NCBI RefSeq assembly: GCF_040581485.1
Contig: NC_090131.1
Coordinates: 2,542,001 to 2,606,000 of the forward strand
Length of the DNA: 64,000 bases
Direction of reading: 5' to 3'
Source: Linepithema humile
Taxonomy: Eukaryota; Arthropoda; Insecta; Hymenoptera; Formicidae
Positions within the stretch are counted from its first letter, which is position 1. Every line of letters starts with the position of its first letter. The position numbers and the translations under genes were made by a program. Positions 51,772 through 62,899 of the stretch are shown here, one piece after another. The notes beneath the pieces are model-generated. The model was not told the DNA's origin, searched no databases, and saw only the letters and a program-made list of their open reading frames with translations.

Positions 51772-52732
51772 AGTCAGAACTGGATTTTTATAATGATTCA
51801 TTAATAGAAAGCCGATTGAAAGTCCTTATTTTTATTGTAATTTTAATCTGAAGAAGTCTTATATATAGATATAGTATTATTTTCAAAATATTATTGACAA
51901 TAATTTCCACATCATAAAAGCGCGTTCCTATTGTGTACATTATATATCGATCGGATTTCTCTCAATCAGGCAGTAGATTGAATTTTTTTTTTTTTTTAAG
52001 ACATGATTGACTGATTATTGAAATGTTGTGATTGAGATTGAAATTCTAAAGCATATGAATGTAATGAATACATTCTGAGAAGTACTATTAGTAGTGTTGA
52101 ATTTTGAGATATTTATAACATTTATTGTGCATACAGAGACCAGCAAAAATAGTATGTGCATATGCAAGAAAACCACGAAGATATTTTAATGTCAAAAAGA
52201 AAACTCATCAAGATGATTGTAATGTGTAATTTTTGATTACGCAAAAACAGGATAAAGATCACAAATGATAAATGTTAAACATGCATCACATTCACCTAAG
52301 TTAAAGCCTCTTTTTCAGATTTGTATAAAGTCTCACAACATGATTGTATATTTCTAATAAAAATCATCTATTAGTCTTTCATATTTATTTTTCCTATGTA
52401 TTTTCTTTACTTCTTAATACATTTTATTCTATATTAGTGTATATAGATTAAAAATTTATATTTAACAATACAATTGAAATAAATAAATTTTAAAAAATTT
52501 CTATTGTCTTGAATTCTTGGTTTGTTCATTGCATAAATAAAAAGAAAGTTTAATAATCAAACAAAGATACATGTAGACATTTCAACATTTCTGATCATTT
52601 CACGTTGGATCAGGTTGGATTTCATGTGGGCTCATGGCATTCGTATGTGAAAATTAGACGTGGAAACATTAGAATTTTTTATATTGATATAAACTCAAGT
52701 GACTGCCACGTAGGTATTACATCTGGCAAAGC
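51772..52732 (+). other. 3' UTR of TBC1D15 and promoter of Gemin8
   Basis: An AT-rich spacer of 961 bp. AATAAA at 52,356-52,361 would end the TBC1D15 transcript, leaving about 370 bp for the Gemin8 promoter and leader. A 24-residue or longer open frame overlapping the Gemin8 start in another frame begins at a non-ATG codon and is not supported. Confidence 0.6.
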
Positions 52733-53651
52733 ATGGAATTTGTTGCCACAAAACGAAGCAGAAAGTGGAAAAAGAAGCGATATTTGAAAAAACGATTGCG
52801 CGAACGAACTCGAGTTGAGGTTAGGTCTGCAAAGCATTGCAGAGTTTTTCCCAAATATATTGATGCTTCTGATGCACGAGAAACACTAGCAACGGGCACG
52901 ATGCAGGCCGATTCTTTTTGGGCAAATTATGGAGCATGCGAGGAATGGCAAAAAAGGTATGTTTGCAAAATTTATTTAATTGTGTTTTATTCTTTCTCTG
53001 TTATATTTATTTTATTTCATAGATATGTTAAAAAATAACATTTATTGTTTTGCTCGGATAAATAATTATAATTCAAACATTAAATATTAAAAAAAAAAGC
53101 TGAAAAGAAACTGGTTTTCCGTGGACGAATTAAATTTTAAAGAAATTGTTATTTGCAGACATAGCGTAACCTGGTGGAGATCACGGTGCATTGCTCTTGA
53201 ACATGAGAATGAAATATTGCGTAATAAATTGAGATCACTAGCTCAGCATTGTGGTTACTCTGATGTAATGACCCAGAAAAATAATTATCATGAAGAAAGC
53301 AACAATCGGGATGCGCAGGAAGCAGCAGGTTCCAATTCAAAAGGTGAAGATCTTGAATTCCATGTGACTGAAGATATGCTGAACTTTTTTGAAACAAGTG
53401 AGAGACATAGAAGAGAGTTACAAAAACATAAATCTAAAAATAAAACTGTATATGAGAAAGAAATTGCAAAACAGATTCCTATCATGAGTGTTGCTGAGAG
53501 TGCTCGTGCAAAGAAAGAAGAAGCAGCTCTGTTGTACGGTGATGCTAGTTCTAAAATATTAACAATAGAAACTACTCTACAAGCTGCAGTTGACAAATAT
53601 AAGGACACAGCAAATCCTCAATATTGGCCAAATATTCCTCTCAAACCTTAG
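52733..53651 (+). CDS. Gemin8: Gem-associated protein 8 (SMN complex subunit)
   Basis: Two coding exons, 52733-52956 and 53159-53651, join at phase 2 (GTATGT donor, TTATTTGCAG acceptor); 717 nt, 238 residues, against about 242 in human. The C-terminal half matches the family: VTEDMLNFFETSERHRREL around 160, LLYGDASSKI, and the extreme C-terminus YWPNIPLKP. The N-terminal part is basic (KRSRKWKKKRYLKKRLRER, about 7-25) and then tryptophan-rich (FWANYGACEEWQKR, VTWWRSR), which I read as the counterpart of the aromatic N-terminal block in vertebrates. Gemin8 bridges SMN to Gemin6, Gemin7 and Unrip in the cytoplasmic complex that loads Sm proteins on spliceosomal snRNAs. The ATG at 52,733 is the first in frame. 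Possible polyadenylation signals are ATTAAA at 53,758-53,763 and AATAAA at 54,001-54,006. Confidence 0.93.
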
Positions 53652-56600
53652 GATAATTAAATTAAGTTTGATATTCTAGGTTCAAATTTAATGTATTTCA
53701 TATCTATTATGAAAATATATCTTTTCTTGTCCATAAATTGTATAATTTAGTAACGTTATTAAAATAGTAATTACATTTTCTTATTTCTTGTTACATTTTA
53801 TTACATTCTATTGAATTATTTGTCCAACATTCCTTCTTTGATGTGTAGAATAACGAAGAGATGGCGCCGCCTTGATGTTTCTTTGCATTGCTCGAAAATC
53901 TTTCTTTATATACACAAAAAATATGTCTTATACATATATTTGCGTGATCAATATAAGTCTATACAAATACTTTGTGATAATTGCGGCTAATTGAAGAAAA
54001 AATAAAAAAATTTATATGAAAAAAACCTGATTGAATTTCTTAAATGCATGGTTGCGTATAGAAAGATTCTATTCAGATCATCTTTTGTCGGAACAAAATT
54101 CGATCCACGAAATCGGATTTAACTAAAGTCCAGTTGAATCGCAACACGTATAGAAACTATAGTACAAGACTCGATCTATCGTGCCAGAGGCAATATCAAG
54201 TTGTTTCTCTCGTCGAGTCGTGCGCGGCAACCGCGTGGACATAAATGACACCTATCATATGAAATATACCGGGGGAAGCAATTAATAGGTAATCTAAACG
54301 ACGCGGCAATTACATTCACACATTATTATTACTCGGATCAGGAATAATCGATAGATCTGAAAAGTGTTATTGCCGCGTGCGATGCAATTGCCGCATTACA
54401 CACGCATGAATGCATGCACACAGACACGGCGAGAGAAAAGAAAGAAAATGAGAAAGAGCTCGCGACAAAGATGTTTGAGAAAATTTTATACACATCCAAG
54501 CATAAAGATAGACGCTTTAGCACCTACTGATTTTATTGTGCGTATGCGCAAAGTGTGTTATTTAATATTTTTTTTAGTAATGCTGAGATAGAAATGCTGA
54601 CGATGCATAAGAAGGAAATGCATTGTATATCTTTTTATTTAAATTACTTAATAATCCATTTATTGTAAAGATGTATATTCGTAATGAGTAATAATATTTA
54701 TTTCGCGGTCGAAGATCTCGAAGATGCAATATTAAATCGCGAAAAAATCTTCCGAAAATGAAAAACTGTAAAAAATGTGCGGATTCTTGTGTCTATTAGT
54801 GTCACATTCCAGTGAATGCATCTTTTGATGCTGCGTCTGGTTGTCTTCCACGTGTAGAACCATTCGAAATGAAGTCCGTGTCGTGCGCGCGCCTCCGTAA
54901 CTCAATTACCGCATTGTGTTCATGCCTTTGATTACAAAGATAGATTTACCATATGTACGATGGCGAGAGGGTAGCTTGCTTATGATGCGATGCTCAAGAC
55001 TGCAACTTCTACATGAATACGCAGGTAAAATATTTGATATTAGACATTCAGACTCTCGTAGTCTACCTTCTTTATTGCTGATTGAACACGGCATCGCTAG
55101 AATGTAAGGATTTGCGTCCTGAGAAAGCTCGAGCGTTTTTGCGAAGAATTTGCGTAAAATAGATTACGTAAAGAAACAAAAATATCTAAAAAGACTTTAT
55201 ACAAAATTCAATTACTTAAGCATGCCGATTAAATCAATGCTTGGCAGGAACTCACAGAATTTGTATGGAATTTTTAAAAATCTATATTCCTTCCTTAACT
55301 CGTAATATTTGCTTTTTGCCTGTTTACGTCCGCAATGTATTGAAATTGATAATAGTTAATTAAAATTAATATTACAGATTCAAAGAAAATCATACGCTAT
55401 ATATTGTTGCGTAATATGTTTACCATTAACTTGCCCGTAAAAAAAAAAAACCAACATGCTTCTTTTAATTTGTTGTGATGGAAGGGTTTTCGAGCGTGAG
55501 TAACGCATCTCGATAAAAGATATCATGTTGCTTGTTTAATTCGGGGAAATAGAAGACAGGGCATATCGAGGTAGATCGGGGAGCCTGGTCGAGCCATCAA
55601 GTACGTTATCTGTAGACCAAACCCGCGAACAAGGGCCGTAGAATTCTAAAAACCAGTTCGTGAGATTCCACCATCGGTTACCACTGTCCGAAGGAAAGCT
55701 TCTAATTATCGAAATAACGCATGTCGCGATGTCGAACCCCGCTTGCGTGTCGAGCCAAGCTCTATCTTCCAGTTACACTCCCACGTGATATCCAAAAGTG
55801 GTTCCGTTTTCGTTAGATTTAAATTATCCGCGAGCGGAGGCTTTATATCTTTTTCCGTAGATAAATGCGGACGCAAAGGATCGTCTACGTTGTTTATGGA
55901 CGGAGGAAAGTGCGCCCTAATTGCGACTTAATATATAACTTGGACAATGCATTTAGTGAGTAATGATAAAATTAACGATCGTCATGTGGATGATTCTTAA
56001 ACTATATATAGCTACACACCAATGACGTATGCAAACCTATATGTATAGCACACATGTGCATGACATGGCTGACTTAACTTAACGTCGTTAAATTATTTAT
56101 TTTTATTCGACGAGCTGTATGACTTATAGATGGCAAGTATCCAATCAGCGTTGAACACGTGACATGCAAAATGTCCTTCTCTTTTCCCGGTAAACCGGTC
56201 GATCCTACGCAAAGTAGCTGTTCTCAGTCAAGAGAGTCGCTTTATATTCCTTGTACAACTTTCATTTAGATCTTTATCGATTAACTTTCACAGTGTATTC
56301 GCGTATTGCACTTCATTGCTTGGCTCTCGGCATTTGTAAACTTTCGCGCGAGTACAAAATATCGAGGACTCGTGTAATAAATTTACATTTCACCCCGCAA
56401 TATCGATGAGGATCGTTACGAGGCTTTCACGAATCGCATATGAATGTCGATTAATTTCCAAGAATTTCTAGGTGTCGCAATGCTACCAAATGAACCTTTT
56501 ACTAGTTTTTGGAAATCTCTAATAAGAATCTGTAGTTCAACAACATCTCATCAAATGTTGAAATTACGAATTAATAGTGTTACGTAAGAGAACACGATAG

Positions 56601-56860
56601 AAATGCTTCTTTACGAACACCGAGCAACTAACAAATGCCCTCAGTAATAAACATTCTGACGTAATAATTATTGTTCATTATTTGCGAATAAGCAATTTCG
56701 CAAAATTGTACTTTTATTACGCTAATGTACTTTTTCCCCGCCCTCATAAGACTTTTCTGCTAAATACACAAAAGAAAAAAGTTATTAAGTTGATATCGCG
56801 GGGCGCATGCTTTTGCAGTTAAAGGCTCTTAAAGCAATTTGTCTTCAATTACCGGAAGAC
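53652..56860. other. Gene-free stretch after Gemin8
   Basis: The first few hundred bases are the Gemin8 3' UTR. The rest is AT-rich with GC-richer patches at about 54.2-54.5 and 55.55-55.93 kb. A minus-strand frame of about 70 codons with no ATG at about 55,713-55,930 reads like protein by composition, but I cannot connect it by splice phase to another exon. Confidence 0.45.
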
Positions 56861-57126
56861 ACACTCTTTGGGGCGCAAAAAAAAGTTGAAAAGCATCCAT
56901 TTTGAGTGCTCGAGATCTCTCACCCCCGAAGTCGCGCACTCCCCGAAGCTTTCATTTCTTCCGCGCTCAATTTCCCTCTTTTTCTCTCTTTCGTCTCCTT
57001 CGCGAGTCGTCGCGTCGCATTTCAGAATTGTCCTACCATGTATTTGCAATCTCATTGGGACGTTTTAAGACTCATCTTTCGTGCACAAGACGGTGAGAGG
57101 GAAAAAGAATCGCGGAAGGCGCGGCC

Positions 57127-57128
<2 letters not shown>

Positions 57129-57157
<29 letters not shown>
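57129..57157. repeat. (GA)n microsatellite
   Basis: GA dinucleotide run in the CpG-rich block. Confidence 0.9.
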
Positions 57158-57158
<1 letters not shown>

Positions 57159-57710
57159 CGCGCTCGCTTTTTATCACATTCGTGTCATTAGCGGCCGCTA
57201 TGAGTTCCTATAAGTTCGTATCGCGAATCCGCATCGAGCGGAAAGAGTTGACGCGAGTCGCCTGTGAGGACGATCAGGACGTGGACGTCGTGAAGGCACC
57301 TACGTTCCACTCGCCTTATTAAGCGTCCACTTCCCTCCCCCCCCTTCGGCTGGTACCGCGTCACCCTTCCTCACTTCTCGCTTCTCTCCCGCTCTGCGTA
57401 GCTCTTAAAATCATGGCTGCACGTAACCGTCTACTGATTATATGGATTCGGCGATGATTTCTGATGATGCCCCCGACCCCCGAAATGGTAAAATAATACA
57501 GTGTCGTGTCCTAGCCCGGACCCTTTCGGTTCCGTGGGCCGGTTCGTTAGCGGGGCCTTGGCGCGAGGCACCCTGTCATTATGCGGCCTGGTCCCCATCA
57601 CCCCCACCAGTATCCAATTTTCGGGTTACCCCACCACTGCGCGGACTCGACAAATCCACCATGCATCCATCGCCAGCCGCTCTTCTCTCTTTTTCTTAAC
57701 ACACGCGCTC

Positions 57711-57732
57711 TCCTCTCTCTCTCTCTCTCTTT
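57711..57732. repeat. (CT)n microsatellite
   Basis: CT dinucleotide run in the CpG-rich block. Confidence 0.9.
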
Positions 57733-58838
57733 CTCACCGGGGGCTCGGCGTCATCGCCGTTGTCGTCTTCCTCTCCGGCGCTACTATTCTACGCCGTCGC
57801 CCTTACGACGTCGCTCATTTGTATCGCGTGAATCGTCGTCGTGAGAAAGTATTCCGACCTTTTCTCTTGCATATACCTGTGCGCGCTTTCCGCCGCGCCG
57901 ACGCTGACGATGCACCCGAACACGCGCGTTACGCGCGGCCACGGTTGTTAACTCTTTTCAGAATGGAATAGAAAGGATCCCTTAAAGTGTCACGGAAACT
58001 CGGCAAAAATTGTATTTGTGACGTTTGTAAATGCCCCTCGCCCCCCCCCCCTTTTCATGCCGTTGTGAGATAAAGTGCTCGGTGTTCAACGTCATTTGCC
58101 GCCTTCAATTATGGAAATGTGTACACGCTTACCACTTCATTGTAGAATATTTGCTGAATTAATATGTAATGTTTATGTTTCTCGACAGAAAACAAGCAAA
58201 GCGAATCAATTATAATTTCAAAATCATAAATAATACAATAGACATTAAAGTGGAGATATTTTAATTCACATATTTCATAATTCTGCAACTTTATCTCAAG
58301 AAAAGCTTCGTTAAATAAAAAAAAATGTTTTAGATTGATGAAAGTGAAAGGAAACGCGGCAAATTATTATCGCGCGACGTTGATGTTGAGAGGATATATC
58401 CTGGCAGTTATTTTCTCGCCTGCGAATATTTTTACGACATTCGAGCAAGTATCGCGCGCACGAAATACTAGAGGCAATCACGACTATCAGACATTTGAAA
58501 CTCGTAACTCGATCACGCGTTACCTTTGTCTGGAAATGTCGTCGTGTCTACGCTCGCAAAGTAACGTTCCTATTTTCTCTTCTTTCTCGCTCTTACAACT
58601 TTGATACGATTATACGATAATACGATTTTTTCGGTATCAGAAGTATATAAATCCCACATGAGGATATTTTCATCAGCAGCCGTTTTCGCAAAGCTCATTG
58701 TTTCCCGCAAATTGTGTGGAATATAAATGTAAAATGTCTTACAATATTCCTTAAGTGATCATTTATCAATACATTTATTTATCTCCGGGAAGAAATGAGA
58801 GACACAATGGTTGATTTCTAATTGTTCAAAGTACTCAC

Positions 58839-58971
58839 CCGACGCATTGTTGTCGATTGTCGAGGAGAATGAGACGGGCGACGCCTGCCGGTAGGACGCC
58901 GTCGGAAGTGGATCGGCAAAACTGCGGGGTTCCACTCGTATTTTTCTAAAATGTGGTCCGTGGTCCAGCAT
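58839..58971 (-). CDS. Candidate first coding exon of an unassigned minus-strand gene
   Basis: On the minus strand an ATG at 58,971 opens a frame of 44 codons (MLDHGPHFRKIRVEP, then PLPTASYRQASPVSFSSTID) and ends at a perfect GTGAGT donor (cut 58,839/58,838) at phase 1. The same frame stays open upstream of the ATG to a TAA near 59,098 and reads like protein there too (KRNDYRSRGPPTPAKRGNL), so the true start may lie in an upstream exon. I do not recognise the family, and no partner exon was found to the left within the window; a partner could lie beyond the TBC1D15 and Gemin8 genes, which would then be nested in its intron. An overlapping frame is also open through the donor, so the frame choice is not certain. 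Confidence 0.35.
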
Positions 58972-59850
58972 CCTTGGGAAGCTCCCGTCCTTGAGGTTGC
59001 CTCTCTTTGCGGGTGTAGGTGGTCCCCGCGACCGGTAATCATTTCGCTTAATGACGAGAGCGCTCGGTCCTTTCCTTTCTTCGCTCTCCGATTATCGCGG
59101 CGTGGTTCTTCTCTCATATCCACGGACCACTTCGGTTTCCTTCCCTTCTCCGCGTCCTCGCCCTCTGCCCCCGCTACCACCTTTTATCTCTGAACTCTGT
59201 AATTTTCCTCTAGCGACCGTGCCACCATGTCGCGCCGAAATTGGTGTACGGTCGAACGATTTCGTGGAAATGTGCGTGGTCGCCGGAGAAGGGGAAGGGC
59301 ATAACGGTGACGGTGGCACTTCCATTGCGAGCTGCGACCTCGCGGCACAGAAGAGGAACGAGAAGGGGAGGAAAACGAAGAATCGGACGAAAACGAAGAC
59401 GAATGAGCCGAAAGAGAACGACGAGAATTAGGAGAGAAAAGGTAATAAGTCGGAGGAGAGCAGGAGGCAAATCGGAGGCCAGAGAGAGGAAGTCTCGTTC
59501 CGAGAACGGCCGTTTGATGAAGAATCGTTCGCCAGTACCGAACGCTTCGCTTTCCTCTTGACGAAGAGGAGATTCGCAGGTGCGCCAATCTCGCTGCTGT
59601 GCTGCAAGCTGTAGGGGTGCGGGCAAGCGTGACAACACGCAACATTTCTTTCTATCATGCCAAAAATGATACACATTGGCCGCAGATTGAAGTCATTATT
59701 ATTACAAAGAAGGGTTTTTGTTGCCGTGCCGACGACGACTGTCGATGCCGATGCCACCTTGCCGAAAACACCGTAGATGCGCTGACGACTTCCCGAGAAG
59801 TTCTCCTCCCTCGCGCGCGGTGAGATTCGGCGCAAACCGAAACGCACATT
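58972..59850. promoter_or_regulatory. CpG-rich block upstream of the 58.8-kb candidate exon
   Basis: High CpG, open frames in nearly all six frames and purine-rich tracts on the plus strand (59,330-59,480). This is the pattern of a promoter with a long leader. No protein family is recognised in any frame. Confidence 0.35.
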
Positions 59851-59999
59851 CCCACGTCATTAAAGCTAACTACGCGCCAATCTTCGAAATACACTTGTCG
59901 CTTTCGCGGAATCGCGAGGAGCGCGCGCATCCGTTAATCGCACGTTATTTTCCGCGCCGCGAGAAACCCGGGGAGCGACTTCCGTGCAGACGACTTAAT

Positions 60000-60720
60000 T
60001 TCCGGGAAATACATTCGCGTGTCGCTACAATGTTATGCGCGCCGTCATGTTACGTGATGATAGGCGCGGTGTGCGCCTAGTGGAGCTTTCTGCCCGCTTC
60101 GCTTCCAGCACCTGCGAGAAAAGCCGGACGGTGCGCCCGGTCGGCCGAGCAAACAATACGGACGATGATGCACCATCTCGAGCGCATTGTCCGCAGCGGC
60201 GAATAGTAGTAGGCGGTGGATTTATCTGCCTACTCGTAGAGTCAGGTAGAGAAAAGTGCAAGAGAGAGAGAGAGAGAGAGAGAGGGGGAGATCAGGGGTC
60301 CTCGACCCTCGGGACACATCGCATCGTCGAGCGGCGGCCGACCGACTGCCGCCGTTGCCGTCGCCGCCGCCGCCGCCGTCGGAATCGATGGATCTTCCTT
60401 TCGTTCCGGACTGATTTCGCGCGGCTGGTGGCAGAGCATCGATGATCTACTAGCCATCGATAAACTCTGCATGTTACCGCTTCCTTATCGAGATGATCCT
60501 TCGATGGCTTCGGCGTATATCAGTGAATTGTCGTAATAGTCGGTTGCATAGGTCCGTGAGTGAGGTGCGCGTTGCGATCCGATTCGCGACGCTTTTACGG
60601 AGATTGGCGCTTTACTACCCCGTCGTAATTGTTGTTGCAAACATGCAACTTTTGATTGCCGCTACGTTGCGTGTTTGGCGAATGTTTCAATCGAGAGCTT
60701 CCGCAACTGAGAAAATGATG
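60000..60720. promoter_or_regulatory. CpG-rich block with (GA)n and a GCC/CGC repeat
   Basis: Contains GA repeat 60,260-60,283 followed by a CCG-rich stretch with CGCCGCCGCCGCCGCCG near 60,361. Both suit a 5' leader or core promoter. The frames across it give low-complexity R-rich or A-rich peptides typical of repeat artefacts. Confidence 0.35.
60260..60283. repeat. (GA)n microsatellite
   Basis: GA dinucleotide run ending in a short G tract. Confidence 0.92.
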
Positions 60721-61540
60721 ACAGTTTAATGCTAAAGAGATATCTTCTTCATATTTTACGAGGGCACTTGCATTTCTTATAAATTTATCAATCCGGTTAT
60801 CTCCACGACGTTGTATCGTAAAGAATATTGGCACTTTGGATGATCGAGTATTTATAATTTCGTAGAAGAAAGTATCATTCAATCATCAATGCGTATTATT
60901 TGACGCGTAATTATACGCTCGTAAACATTAGGTTGTGAATGAAGTAATTTCGGATTTTTCAGATAAATTTGTCTTTTTTTTTACGTAAATTGAATAATTA
61001 TTTGTTCAAATTGTAATCAAATTTTCGAAATTACTTATTACATATCGCAATATATCTGCAGTATTGATATTGATTCATAATTCCGACGATTTCCAGTTCT
61101 CTCTACCAAAGAGATAATATAATAAAACCAGAATTATAATACTGTAAACTCTTAAGTAAATAATTTAGCGCTTGCGGAAATTGTCTAACTAATAATATTA
61201 ATTACTGCTGTGTCATATTACTCGCGTTTGCGATGCGAAATTTGAAATATTGTATATCGTTTGATTATAAATTTTATACCTTTATGTCTACTAACACTCT
61301 TACCCTGACTTTGTAGACTTAACAGGACATGAAAATTAATATGCCGCTGAAAGTATATTTAGAAGTTTCCGCCGTGTAAAATAAATGTCGCTATGAAAAT
61401 ATAAATTTACGATAAAAAAAACGTGGGGCATAAATTAACAGACTGAAATTATGAAATATTATACGCAAACTTTTCGTAAATATTAAAAATTCTTTGACTT
61501 AATTTTAAATTTCAATACGAGATTGCAATTTGTATTCGAT
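60721..61540. other. AT-rich spacer
   Basis: Returns to the AT-rich background between CpG-rich blocks. I see nothing to annotate. Confidence 0.6.
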
Positions 61541-62099
61541 TTTAGCCGATAAAATAATGAGACATGACATATCGAAGGAACGTCTTGACTTAAACATTCT
61601 TTTTGTAGATATTGATTCGCATAATGCGCTTTTTTATGGGACAGCACGTTCCTGCAGCTTTTCTCGCCACGTCATGAAATTCCAGTGCCTTTGCGATTTA
61701 TCTTTCGCCTTAAGTCAGCGGATAATTCGTAGGGCACACTCGGGGAACATTGTTTGTTCCAAATATCCTTTCCGTCCGAAATCTCGATCAATACGCGTTT
61801 CAGAACATTCCAGCGGCACATTCCAGCAATCATTTCTCCCGTGGTGACAAAAATCCCATTTTCGTGATTCGTTCTATCTGGCCATTAGTCATTGCACAAT
61901 TCGTACGACATATCGAGAGATCCTTTCTTCCCCAGGCATCCTTCGCACAGGATTTAATTTATGTAATGCGCGTCTCTAGGAGACGGCACGTAGCAGTTTT
62001 TCCCGTCGCGTCACGAAATTCCAGGACCCTCGGTGAACAGGAGGCTCGTAGAGCCGGGCGCGGAATGAGCGCCGACGGTAAGTCAGTTCTTCGCATACC

Positions 62100-62260
62100 G
62101 AGCGCTCAGGTAGGTAGGTAGGTGGAAAGGTAGGAAGATGACGAAGAGAAGCTGAAGAAGGAGAGAAAGCGGGTAGTGCGAGCGAGTCGGGGCATGCGAG
62201 CGGGCGGGCGGGCAGGCGGGCAGGCGGGCAGGCACGCAGGCAGGCGAGCAAGCAGGCAGG
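62100..62260 (+). repeat. Degenerate GGTA/GGCAGGCGG array ending at a splice donor
   Basis: A GGTAGGTAGGTAGGTGG run near 62,110 is followed at 62,200-62,259 by tandem GGGCGGGCAGGC units of four-base period (GGCA/GGCG). On the plus strand it runs directly into CAGGCAG followed by GTAAGA, a consensus donor. It may be an untranslated first exon of a plus-strand gene that lies beyond the right edge. Confidence 0.5.
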
Positions 62261-62349
62261 TAAGAGAGTTTGGTATGGTCTAGCTGCTCGCTGCCGCGGA
62301 GCGCGTTGAATGCCGGTATATCGGGCCCCGGTATACCAGCGCTCCGCCG

Positions 62350-62460
62350 CTCCCCTCTCCAAGATGGCCGCCGGTCCAGCCGTGAGTCCCCCTGACTCAC
62401 CTGAGCCAGGCGAGTCCGCCGAGTCAGGGGAAGGGTAGACCTTGCAGGTGCCGCCATGTC
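62350..62460. promoter_or_regulatory. Possible bidirectional core promoter with two YY1-like motifs
   Basis: CCAAGATGGCCGCC at about 62,359 on the plus strand and ACATGGCGGCACC at about 62,457 on the minus strand both resemble YY1 initiator sites, which often overlap start codons. Between them CCCCTGACTC (62,389-62,398) and GAGTCAGGGG (62,421-62,430) form a perfect inverted repeat with AP-1-like TGACTCA cores. The plus-strand ATG is followed after six codons by GTGAGT. Confidence 0.35.
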
Positions 62461-62804
62461 AGTGCATGCCTAACTTCGTAGCCGCGCGGAACGGACGTTG
62501 GGCCCGAGAAACGCGACACGTTCGTGCTAACCCCCGTGTGCTCGAAGGGGCCTTTGCTATTAGCCCCGGCGTAGTTCGCACCCACGGATTAGTCGTCGTG
62601 ATAAATGTGATATCGGACTTGTTTGATCGAAAGACGGGGAGTCGATGCGCGTAACAGTACCCGTTAGAGCGACACCGAGTGCTCTCTCCGATCGAGAAAC
62701 TCCGATGCAGAAGCTGCAGCCGGAGATATCAATGCGCGAATAAGAAACGTTCGAATCGAGGCGCGTACTCGGCTGTGCCGAATAAGTGTACACGCGATTC
62801 GCGA

Positions 62805-62826
62805 GTATATATATATATATATATAT
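62805..62826. repeat. (TA)n microsatellite
   Basis: A TA dinucleotide run of 22 bp in the CpG-rich right end. Confidence 0.93.
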
Positions 62827-62899
62827 CTCTATGAACCATTGGTGCGTATTTTCGCGTTACTTGACATAATTTGCGTGTAAATGCATTATTTATTTTATC

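Larger units (their letters stand above)
56861..58075. promoter_or_regulatory. CpG-rich block with GA and CT repeats; promoter or leader candidate
   Basis: GC and CpG rise sharply compared with the flanks. It contains a GA run at about 57,129-57,157, a CT run at 57,711-57,732 and C homopolymers near 57,336 and 58,039. Open frames exist in several frames and none has recognisable motifs. Two short plus-strand frames start with reasonable ATG contexts, at 57,199 (MSSYKFVSRIRIERKE, 41 codons) and 57,442 (MDSAMISDDAPDPRN, followed by a weak GTAAAA donor). They are possible uORFs or short exons and stay unproven. Confidence 0.35.

Noticed and set aside
52605..52787. A 60-codon frame overlapping the Gemin8 start
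   Set aside because: It begins at a TTG codon, is in a different frame from Gemin8 and has no support.
55713..55930. A minus-strand frame without ATG of about 70 codons that reads like protein
   Set aside because: Its acceptor phase does not fit the donor at 58,839, no good donor is seen inside, and the opposite strand is open too.
57501..57971. A 156-codon plus-strand frame
   Set aside because: It crosses CT repeats and C tracts, and overlapping frames are equally open; no family recognised.
59184..59674. Two overlapping minus-strand frames of about 153 codons
   Set aside because: Arg/Ser-rich products of a purine-rich CpG block; mutually exclusive and without motifs.
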